Part shown: positions 17,310 to 25,985 of the stretch, piece by piece | How the letters are laid out: every line of letters begins with the position of its first letter | Position numbering within the stretch: position 1 is the first letter of the stretch | Origin: Macrocybe gigantea | Lineage: Eukaryota; Basidiomycota; Agaricomycetes; Agaricales; Callistosporiaceae | Direction: 5' to 3' | Length of the DNA: 25,985 bases | NCBI GenBank assembly: GCA_011319805.1 | Contig: SJRY01000063.1 | Coordinates: forward strand, 1 to 25,985 | Program-made: the position numbers and the translations under genes | Notes under the pieces: model-generated | Databases searched by the model: none | Seen by the model: the letters and a program-made list of their open reading frames with translations, nothing else | What the model was told of the DNA's origin: nothing

Positions 17310-19702
17310 CAATCATCCAACGTTATTTTGGGAATCGGCGGGCATGCCTTGAAGCGGTTCTCTAGGTTTCATACACTGTATGGGAAAAAGCCCATATTCG
17401 ACTCCTCCGCTCGTTTGATCAGAAGTGGAACTCCCTCTGCCTTGCCACGGCTTGCACAACCAGCCTTGCGGTAGGCGATAAGGGGCTATACTCAATTCGT
17501 CGGCCCGTTTACACACTAAGCAAAAAGTCACGCAACAATTTATCTGCACACAAGCTCTCTTATTGGTGGCTTCTGGCTTTGCTTTTGGTTGATTTCCCCA
17601 CCCATTATCAAAATCAGGGTTCCGTCTTATGACCGACGGTTTGATTGGCAGAAGTCATTGTCGACTTTTCTTTTCTGGGTTCAGAAGCACCTTCGACCTA
17701 CACACTAACCCTGCATCTTTCCGTCATGCTCCGTGTAGGCCCCACCATCAATGAGACGACATGTCAACTTTTTTGACTCGTCCTGTCATGCCATATATGC
17801 GGTTTGCGTGTGCGCAACACAATCACCATTGAACATCAGATGTGTCACTGCGATGTCAAGGGCGAACCGACCTGATGTCTTGCACTGAGCGTTAGCCAAT
17901 GCTCGCCAAAGGAAAGGCCATGTGGTGTGCGCTCGGTCAAGCCATCTTTCATCCCCGTTTCCCCGTCTGTTTTTTTTTTTTTTTTTCAATTTTGCACAGC
18001 ACTTGTTACCCTTCCCCTTCACATTCTGATTAATCCGCTCATCGGTTCGTTCGTCGATCAAGGGAAACACACGCGTAACTTGCGACACCGGAATTTCGGA
18101 AGAACGAACTCTGTATGACCCTGACTGAATTGCAGCATTAGACAGGCCAATGAGGAAAGGAATTGCAATGCAGTCACGCTCCGCCTCAAATGCACATGCA
18201 CATGCGTCCAGCGTCTGCGATTTCCGTGCCATTCCGAGCATGCCACTATCACACAGTTCAAGGCCCTGTCAGTGCATTGCAAGTTTTTGGAATGTCGTTT
18301 CTGATGAAGCTAATAATAGGTAGGTTTTCTCGACAACGAAAAGCCATGGAGCTTGAAGGCCAAAACAACGGATTAAGTGGGATGCCACTCAGTGCTGCAC
18401 AGTGGCCGACTCACTTCAGGCTCATACAGGGTGGCCGACTCACTTCAGGCTCATACAGGGTGACCGAATCCCTTTTTTTTTTTTCCTGTTACAGCAGTCG
18501 GATCTCGAATGATTGACAAGAGGAATGCAGATTTCCTACAATCTTTTTCGGCGTCAGTCAGGCCATCATTCCCAGCGCTTGTTCTCTCTTTCTTTTTGCT
18601 ATTTATGCTGTTCACAGGATGCACAAATTGGGACGACAGTCTGAACGGTGTTACTGCGTCCTACCACTACGCACCCTCGTCCAGCACCTTATACGGAAGA
18701 AAGAAAACTCATGCATTAGCACTTCAGATTTATTTAAGCATCAGATATCTCTCCATCAGCAACAATAAATTTTTTTTGAAAAGCTACATACAGCTTATAG
18801 CGACCCTGACCATATCAAACATGCACTGCATCATAGCGATGGTACAGGATGCTGCGCATCGATGTAACTCCGTAGGCGAGGTTATCGTATCAGATCATGA
18901 TACAAGCTGATACGAACAACCGTAACGTGTTCGCCTGAATATTTGGGGACGTGTTATAAAGTGCTGTCTTGTTGTCTATTCTTTCTGATATGGGCCAGAA
19001 ATCATGAACCACGCTGTGAAGTTAAAGGCTGCAGTCATGAAACCTTATGCCGGCCTTGGTTTTGAGACATGCATGAGTGGAAAATCCTGTCAGTCTGAAT
19101 CTTTGATTAGGAAAGATGTGAACGATGACAGCACCGAGTCTTCTGGACATGATTATATGCAGGCATTAGGTGCAAGATCTCATCAACACGTAAAAAGACC
19201 GCTGTGATAATGGAGAATGCGCAGTAAAGCATCTGATAATCACGATGCATGTGGGCCGCAAAAGCAGAACGAGTTTAAGCAAGCAGACATGGAACATTGG
19301 GTCTATGTGCGATATGTATACCGTGTTTCTACAGTAATGTACAACATAAACAGTCAGCAAGATCAAAAGGAAAGTACAATGAGACGACCAAGGCAAGTTA
19401 CCGACCTCATTCATCAATCATACATGCATGAGGAAAATAATAAAACCCAGTTGAGAAGGCGTGCGATGTGTGTTGCAAAATGCTCATGTCCGCCGAGGTG
19501 AAAATGCCGATGACTGTAAACCGAAGCGCCAACGAAAATAATAAATAGAGGCAAAGGATATGGACGCGCGTGCACAGCGCCCCCGAAGGCGGAGTCGAGG
19601 AAAAATCGATGCCGGATACCGTTTTCCTTGCGTGTAACTCTATGGCGGCAGTGACAAAACTTGGAGGAGAGGAAAATGAGAAAGGGTAGACTGGATACGG
19701 TG
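17310..19702. other. Right flank of the element, no gene recognised
   Basis: About 2.4 kb between the element and the 3' end of the kinase gene. Open frames up to 151 codons exist (17786-18241, minus; 18509-18910, plus) but none shows a domain, family motif or convincing exon chain. It holds a 17-nt T run at 17970-17986 and a 29-bp tandem duplication at 18402-18459. It may contain decayed repeats or a long 3' region. Confidence 0.35.
18402..18459. repeat. Tandem duplication of a 29-bp unit
   Basis: The unit GTGGCCGACTCACTTCAGG plus ten more bases occurs twice without spacing (18402-18430, 18431-18459) and is followed by a diverging third start (GTGACCGA). The two copies are identical, so the duplication is recent or a variable-number repeat. 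Confidence 0.85.
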
Positions 19703-22050
19703 CTAAGTCACCCGCATTGGGGTGGCAGTCGACATGTCATCCCCAGCTCTGATAGTTTCGAGCTTCAACGGACTCCCAGCAGGCTTTCCTGATAAAGGAC
19801 TGCTCACTGTGACCTGTGCGCCGATAGCACCAGTCCCTCCACCAGTACGACGATGCCTTCTTCCAATGAGTGTTGCACCATCTAGGTCTAGCTTGAATCC
19901 TGCATCGCGAGGTGCACGTCTCACCCCTCCTGCTCGTCCGGTCATTTGATCTTGGCCGGTTTGCAGTTGCCGTTGTTGGCTGCCTACTGCGCCAATGCCA
20001 GCAGCACCGGCAGAGACTTGGCTGTCCCCTGCATCGAGTTCTTCGTCTTCATCGCCTTCGTTTAGACCACCTAGGAAGCCTCTAAGCCCTACACCACCTC
20101 TACCGTTATATTTCCTACGTCTTGCACCCTCTTCTTCCATGCGATGAACGGCATAAGTAATGTCAAATGCTTCCTTCAATGTAGCTAGTCCAGGACTGCG
20201 CCCTTCGACACGCCCACCTCGGGCGGCAGACAATAGGGGGGAGTCAAGGGGACGTAATGAGCCGGCAGAGAATGGTTGGTCGGTGTAGATGAGGGGTGTA
20301 GGTTGGGGAGGAGGCGCATAGCCGACTGTTATCCATGGATGAGCCAAAAATTCGTCGATTGTATACCGTTGCGCGGCATCAACACATAAGAGATGTGTGA
20401 TAAGATCCTTGGCTACAGCGGAACACGTAAGAATGAATCGTAGGCACAAAGTACAACGACAGACCTGAAGAGCTGATATCATCCCACCAAGGGCTTAAAA
20501 AGGTATAATAGCCTCTGGCCACTTTTTCTGTCAAGACATTGATGCTCTCGTCGTAGAAAGGTGGAAAGCCGCAGAGCAGAGTATAAAGAACGCAACCGAG
20601 TGCCCACATATCGACGCTTTTGCTATATCGCTCGTCTTTGACGATCTCAGGTGCTGTGTAACCTACGGTTCCGCACGGAGTCATAGTTTCTTCGTTCCAG
20701 ACGACCTTGCTGAGGCCAAAATCGGCAATCTTGACGCGGCCGATGCCGCCACCACCAACGCCGGGAATAAATTCTCCTTCGTCCTCCTTCTCCTCGTCAT
20801 ACGGACGATTGGTCAAAAGTTGTCGCGAGGGCATGAAAGGAATGCGCTCAAATAGAAGATTCTCCGGCTTTATATCACGGTGAACGACACCTCGTTCTTC
20901 ATGAAGGTAGCGAATGCCTTCGGCTACTTGCACAATAACGTGACGAGCAAGATTCTCGCTGAAGTATGTGAGTTTGACGATTTGGTGGAACAGCTCGCCA
21001 CCTTCCATCACTGAAAGACCTCAGATAGAGCGAAGGATGCTTAGATAGAGACATACGCTCTAGGACCAGGAAGTAATATTCAGGGGACTCGGAGAATGAT
21101 AGGAGTTTGACGATAGAAGGATGATTCGTTCCTCTCATGATCTGCACCTCTGCAAAGAAAAATCAGCAACGGCAATGACGAAATCGGTAAGCCACAAACC
21201 TTTTAGAATGTTCGAACGCTGTCACATGGAAGAAAGACGAGTCAGCACATGTCTGAGGATGCACCGGGGACAATCAAAGTGAACGGTAGACGGCACCTCG
21301 GTTGCGCGCGGTTTTTTCTTGAACCTTGGATTGAGATGCTTTTCCCCGGCCTAGTATGCAACAGTTTCATCGGGTGACCGCGCGCAAGAGGGATAGAGAG
21401 AGAAACAAAAGTAAAGTCAGGTAGCAAGGCAAAGTCAGTTTTTTGAGCGGATAATGGGAAGAGAGAGAAGAAAAGCATTAGACTAACTTGGCTGGCATTG
21501 AGTTCATATTTTCGGACGACCTTGACTGTGGACATTGATAGCAGTCAATTTATGAGACAGAACGCCTAACAGCCTCGCGGGTACGGACCTGCGACTTTCT
21601 CGCCGGTGGTCAGATCGACGGCCTTGTAAACGTTTGAAAACGCGCCGCTGGGATTTCTTGAGTGTTTGATAAATATAGCGTAGGGAAATGACACACTCTC
21701 CCATTTTCTCAAGGAGCTTGAAGTTTTCCAAACCTTTGTAAGACGGCATCCTAGATTTGGCTTCGCGTTCCTCTGAGACAATCATCTCCGCAGCTTCTCG
21801 AGGACCCGGGGAGATAAGAGAATCTTTGTTCTGATTCTGGACATTTGTGTGATGCTGGTCGACACGTGGGTGGTTGTTGTCGCTGTTTTGGTCGGCCTCG
21901 GTGTGCTTAGGATTATCCTGGCGATGATGATGATGTTTTCCATGCCGTATGAGATCTATGCAGAAAATATCGTCGGCGATGTAGAGATTTTGCAACGCAG
22001 AATTACTCACTCTTGAAGACGTCGACGACGCCCGCTGCGGCGGTGGGCAT
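19703..22050 (-). CDS. CAMK-family Ser/Thr kinase, Rck2/Srk1-like
   Basis: Eight exons (22050-22011, 21955-21697, 21647-21589, 21525-21488, 21218-21200, 21149-21057, 21010-20465, 20412-19703) give about 587 residues. After a His/Asn/Gln-rich leader, the kinase domain starts MPSYKGLENFKLLEKMGDG, with Gly-loop GDGAFSNVYKAVD, VAVKVVRKYELNASQ (ATP lysine about K121), VVHRDIKPENLLFE (catalytic D215), KIADFGLSK (D266) and TPCGTVGYTAPE. About 35 acidic/Gly residues are inserted between HRD and DFG. The C-tail is Gly-rich and includes a FKLDLDGATLIGRRHRR segment. Rck2/Srk1 kinases act below the stress MAP kinase Hog1/Sty1 and restrain translation or the cell cycle; that role is inferred by similarity. 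Exon 5 is only 19 nt and the intron before it 269 nt, unusual here. It is divergent from PRP31. Confidence 0.85.
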
Positions 22051-22145
22051 GGTTAGAGCAGAAAAGTTTGAGATGGATGACGTCATCCGAATCGAGCAAA
22101 CATCTCTCCCCACTCTTTTTCCCACGCCCACTTTCATCATCAATC
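22051..22145. promoter_or_regulatory. Divergent promoter kinase / PRP31 with CRE palindrome
   Basis: Only 95 bp separate the start codons. A 14-bp palindrome GGATGACGTCATCC lies at 22075-22088; its core TGACGTCA is the consensus site of ATF/CREB bZIP factors, which in fungi act in stress signalling. Regulation of either gene by it is inferred. Confidence 0.5.
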
Positions 22146-24195
22146 ATGAGCGGTCTCGCCGACGAACTCCTCGCCGATCTCGACGGCTTCTCCGACAATG
22201 AGGAAGAACGGGAACAGGAGAACAACAACGCCCTCAAACGAAAGGCCGAGAATGACCTTGACATGTCCGAGGATGAGCAGCCCGATGAACCCCAGACTGC
22301 AATAGGAAATCTTGTCCTTGAGGGCGGCGTAAAACCCGCAGAAGAGCTCGACATTGAGGATGTGCAGCAGATGGAGCTCGGAGGAGTAGAAGACGTCACA
22401 AAAATTGCTAAACTGCAGGACAGCAAAAGGATGGCTGAGATACTTAACGTAGTTGTTCACATTTTCCACTGAAAGCCGTCAGCTCACTTTTTGTCGTCAG
22501 GAAATTGAGAAATACCAAGTAGCCCTTCAACAGCGACCGAAATTTCCCAGCCTACGCATTCAAATCCGGAATATAATCTCATCGTGCAAGCGAACAATTT
22601 GTCCGTTGACGTCGACAACGAGATCTTGCTAGTCCACAAGGTATCGCACCTTCCTCTCTTCGGTACTGCTTCCCCCCTCCTCTGAACTCGTTTTAAGTTT
22701 ATTCGCGATCATTATGCTGCCAGGTTTCCTGAGCTCGAACAGCTGGTGACTGATCCGCAAATGTTTATTCGTTCTGTCCGAACATTGGGAAACACTGAAG
22801 TCAGATCTCTCTCTGGTCTGCAAGTTCTATGTCTCTAACCTATTCTAACTTTGTTGGCAGGATCTCACTAGAGTCGATTTGGCTGGTATATTACCGCCGG
22901 CAGTCATTATGTCGGTTGTCGTGACCGCCACTACGACGAGCGGAAAACAGCTTTCAAGCCTAGATTGGGCTGCCATTGAGCGCGCTTGTGATCTTTCAGA
23001 CAAACTCGAGGATGCACGAAAGAAGGTGAGTGGCACCTAACGGTTGTCCTGAACTTATCTCAGCGCTGTTGCAGATATTCATGTACGTCAGCTCAAGAAT
23101 GAACATCCTTGCACCCAACCTGTCAGCTATTGTTGGTACTACCACAGCCGCCAAACTACTTGGTGTTGCGGGTGGACTCACTGGACTCGCGAGGATGCCA
23201 TCGTGTAATGTCCATGTGAGGAGCTGCTTGTCTTCCGTTTTCCCTTTTAATTCTGAACTGAGATTCTGATAGCTGCTAGGAGCACAAAAGAAGATTACAG
23301 CGGGCTTTTCAACGGCAACGCAGCGGCGTCATACCGGCTTCATATACCAATCAGAATTGGTCACACATACTCCACCCGAATATCAGCTCAAAGTGCAGCG
23401 CACGGTGGGATCTAAAGCCGTTCTTGCGGCTCGCATGGATTTAGAGAGGCAGCACCGAGATGGTACATTATTCTCGGCGTACTGGACGATGTCTGAGTTG
23501 ACGTTCTTCCAGGGTCTTTCGGCCAAGATCTTCGAGATAAAATTGAGAAGCATATAGACCGTTTAGCGGCACCGCCACCCACGAAGGTAGTAAAAGCCTT
23601 GCCAATACCAAATGACGGACCAAAGAAACGACGAGGTGGAAAACGGTTAGTCTTCGTTTCTCTATCTAATGCATCTGACTTCGTTCGCGTAGCGCTCGTA
23701 AGGCCAAGGAAGCATATGCGCAAACGGAGCTTCGCAAGATGCAGAATCGCATGGCTTTTGGCGAAGCGGAGGAGGAAGTGGGTGCTTTCGACCAGACCAA
23801 GGGATTGGGTATGACTGGATCAGGTAAAGTCCGAGCAAGTGTCGGTGAAGCAAAGAGTCGAGGTATGTCCCCGTTCGACTTACTAGGCCTTGTTGAGCAG
23901 GAGCTCACCCTAACTCAACAGCCAAAATGTCCAAGGCGAACAAACTTCGTACGGCCGCTATTACGCGAGCGGCTATGAGTGGAAGTCAAACATCGGGCAC
24001 GGCTACATCACTCAGTGTAACTCCGGCTCAAGGTAACAAAAAGTCGCTACGTACTGCGTTGCTTACATGCTGACGTATTTACACTCAGGTTTCGAGTTGA
24101 CAAATCGAGCTGTAGCCGCTCAGCGTGTAAAGGAAGCGAACGAACGTTGGTTTGCTGCTGGCAGCTTCTCCTTCATCGGTCAAAAAGGTTCATGA
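22146..24195 (+). CDS. PRP31: U4/U6 snRNP splicing factor Prp31
   Basis: Prp31 binds U4 snRNA with 15.5K and bridges to U5 in the tri-snRNP. Ten exons run 22146-22448, 22501-22640, 22698-22799, 22861-23025, 23075-23215, 23273-23462, 23513-23645, 23693-23862, 23922-24032 and 24089-24195. The acidic start [15 protein letters not shown] is followed by [20 protein letters not shown], the NOP-domain stretch [20 protein letters not shown] and [19 protein letters not shown], then [20 protein letters not shown], and the C-terminal [19 protein letters not shown] and [14 protein letters not shown]. Exon 2 has a one-base deficit at 22517-22518 (CCAAG where CCAAAG restores [13 protein letters not shown]). 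As the gene is essential and otherwise intact, this is probably a sequence error. It converges on ISU1. Confidence 0.92.
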
Positions 24196-24367
24196 CTTCA
24201 CGCGCCGCTTGTATACGTAGTTGTCTGTGAGATTCATGGTATATGGTCCAAAAAATTATTGCATAGAATAGTAATACAGTGTAAGAAACCGACAAAACTA
24301 CGTAAGAAAGCATGCAATGGTATCGCAAAAGGATCATGAAAGCAGTAGAGGGGCCATTTCGCTAAAT

Positions 24368-25172
24368 TCAAGCCTGCCCACCAGGATGAGCTGTTGCTAC
24401 TGTTTCGCCGGTTGCAGTACTCTGTGTGACATCAATGAATCCTTTTCGCTTGGGAATACCCATGGCATTTTGTTTGTTCTGGTAATCTCGAATGGCAGAT
24501 CGGATGGCATCTTCGGCCAGCACTGCGGAATATGAATAGTTAGTAAGCATGCCACAATGGCCACAGCAGGGAACGCACTCGAACAGTGTAGCTTGACGGG
24601 GGGAAGAGACAGTTCCTTGGCTATTTCAGTGTTCTTAATCTTTCCAGCCTCCTCCAACGTCAACCCCTTAACACGCTCGGTCATATATGAGCTGGACGCG
24701 ATGGCGCTACCACAGCCAAATGTCTTGAACTTGACGTCCGAAATGATGCCATTCTCGTCCACACGAATTTGGAGTTTCATGACATCCCCACATCTATAGT
24801 GGGATGGAACCAAGCGAAAAAAAAAATCGTAGTTGGCACACGCCGGTAAGTTCCGGAAAGGTGGAAGCGACAGTGAGCAACTCATAACAAAGGACAAACT
24901 TGCAAGAAGGATCTTACGCAGGTGCGCCAACAAGACCGGTGCCCACATTCACATCATTTTTGGGCAGGGAGCCAACCTAAGTGTTGGGGGCAGTATTATC
25001 AGATAAGCGGTGAATCTAGGCTTGCAGGACTAGAACATACATTTCTGGGCTTTTCATAATGCGAGATCACTTTTTCATGATACCCGCGGCTGGCGAAAGG
25101 AGCAAAGGCTGGTTTCAAGGCCGCCACACGGCTAGAGTTGAGGACGTTCTTTGAAAGTGCTGAACGAAACAT
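24368..25172 (-). CDS. ISU1: Mitochondrial iron-sulfur cluster scaffold Isu1
   Basis: Isu1 is the scaffold on which the Nfs1-Isd11 desulfurase complex and frataxin build [2Fe-2S] clusters in the mitochondrial matrix. Four exons (25172-25041, 24976-24918, 24793-24579, 24522-24368) give 186 residues with perfect phases. The basic leader [17 protein letters not shown] is a mitochondrial targeting sequence, followed by [14 protein letters not shown] and the core. All ligands are present: C65 and D67 (APACGD), C91 ([11 protein letters not shown]), H133 and C134 (VKLHCS). The Jac1/Ssq1-binding LPPVK loop lies just before C134. The tail after KRKGF is longer and less conserved. It is divergent from TAF9. 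Confidence 0.95.
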
Positions 25173-25299
25173 CTTGGTCGCTGTGAGAGAATGAACCTGC
25201 GAATGACTGAGAAACGGCTGCTTTGTAACTAAATCACGTGGTCATTAAATAACTGTCTTCCTGTTTTGGCAAGCACCCCACTCACAATCACCCGCGACC
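25173..25299. promoter_or_regulatory. Divergent promoter ISU1 / TAF9 with CACGTG
   Basis: A 127-bp spacer between start codons. It includes the palindrome CACGTG at 25235-25240, preceded by T and followed by G (TCACGTGG), a good bHLH core. No TATA box is evident. Function is inferred. Confidence 0.45.
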
Positions 25300-25985
25300 A
25301 TGTCCCGTCCATCGGACAATCTCCCTTCCACTGCCCGCGCCATCGCGCTCCTCCTCGCCTCAACGCCCTCTGTTCAGGATGCACAACCTGGCGTTTTGCA
25401 CCAGCTTCTGGAATTTTCCCATCGTTATACATCCCAGGTGCTCACCGATGCAAGCGTATATGCCGAACATGCAGGACGATCGGCCAGAGTTGAAATTGAC
25501 GACGTCGTTCTGGCCGTTCAGGCCCGCGTAGGGTGGGAGTTCGGTGGGCGCATCCCGAAAGAGGTACTCTGGTTATAGTTGATCGCTGAGTCTCAGCCTA
25601 ACGTCGTTCAAACAAGTATATCCTATCGTTAGCAAGCCAGGTGAATGCAACACCGCTTCCGGCCGTTCCTGAGGTCTTTGGCGTCCGTGTTCCTCCTGTT
25701 TCCGACTGTCTTACATCTGTGGATTTCGATATCGTGCCGAACAAACTACCACCAGGCGTAAAACTCTATGACGAAGAAATTGAAGAGATTGAAGAATCTG
25801 AAGAAGAGGAGGAAGACGAAGACATGGAGCCGGCAACCATTCCCAGGCAGCCAAGTGCTGGCCCGAGCTCAACTCCGTCTACCAGTGTATCGGCAATCCC
25901 AGAAACTGTGATCAGAGAAGAGGCGCCTTTCCCGATCAGCGCCATTCAGACACCTTCCGACGTCGAGATGCTAGGTGTCACGGCG
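25300..25985 (+). CDS. TAF9: TFIID/SAGA subunit Taf9 (partial, runs off the window)
   Basis: Taf9 pairs with Taf6 through a histone fold and is part of TFIID and SAGA. Exon 1 (25300-25563) encodes a histone-fold start, including DNLPSTARAIALLLASTPSV, FSHRYTSQVLTDASVYAEHA and VEIDDVVLAVQAR. Intron 25564-25616 (GTACTC...CAAG) joins PKE to YILSLASQVNATPLPAVPEV. Exon 2 continues with VSDCLTSVDFDIVPN, the conserved Taf9 region after the histone fold, and an acidic tract (EEEEEDEDMEP). The frame is open to the last base, so the 3' end is missing. Confidence 0.92.

Noticed and set aside
17786..18241. 151-codon minus ORF as a gene
   Set aside because: Low-complexity Lys run from a poly-T tract, no domain, and overlapping open frames on both strands.

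Overview
The window looks like nuclear DNA of a mushroom-forming or related basidiomycete. Genes are dense and often divergent, they carry many 45-70 nt GT-AG introns, and the proteins read as fungal housekeeping families. All gene models were assembled by hand from reading frames and splice signals; no search was run.

Left host block (1-6837): TVP38-type Golgi membrane protein (-), a small putative mitochondrial membrane protein (+), PEX11-family peroxisome protein (-) and a Tctex1-type dynein light chain (+), followed by about 1.4 kb with no recognisable gene. Right host block (17310-25985): about 2.4 kb without a recognisable gene, then a CAMK/Rck2-like kinase (-), splicing factor PRP31 (+), Fe-S scaffold ISU1 (-) and the 5' part of TAF9 (+, cut by the window edge).

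Between them sits the main discovery, a 10,462-bp mobile element at 6843-17304. It has perfect 30-bp terminal inverted repeats and a 5-bp target duplication (CCATT). It carries three apparently intact multi-exon genes: a TET/JBP-like 2-oxoglutarate/Fe(II) dioxygenase (-), an integrase-core DDE recombinase (+), and an alpha-kinase with two N-terminal zinc-ribbon-like CxxC pairs (+). Between the dioxygenase and the integrase lie three fragments of unrelated host genes, all in + orientation: the 5' part of a Ser/Pro-rich gene with introns, the 3' part of a coiled-coil/Arg-rich gene, and a piece of ALG5. The likely picture is a cut-and-paste element that encodes its own recombinase, carries a DNA-modification-type enzyme and a protein kinase, and has captured host DNA.

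Three conserved host genes (the small mitochondrial gene, PEX11, PRP31) each need one or two single-base insertions at short homopolymers to restore the expected frame. This points to residual assembly indels rather than true pseudogenes, and it should temper reading of small lesions elsewhere in the window.
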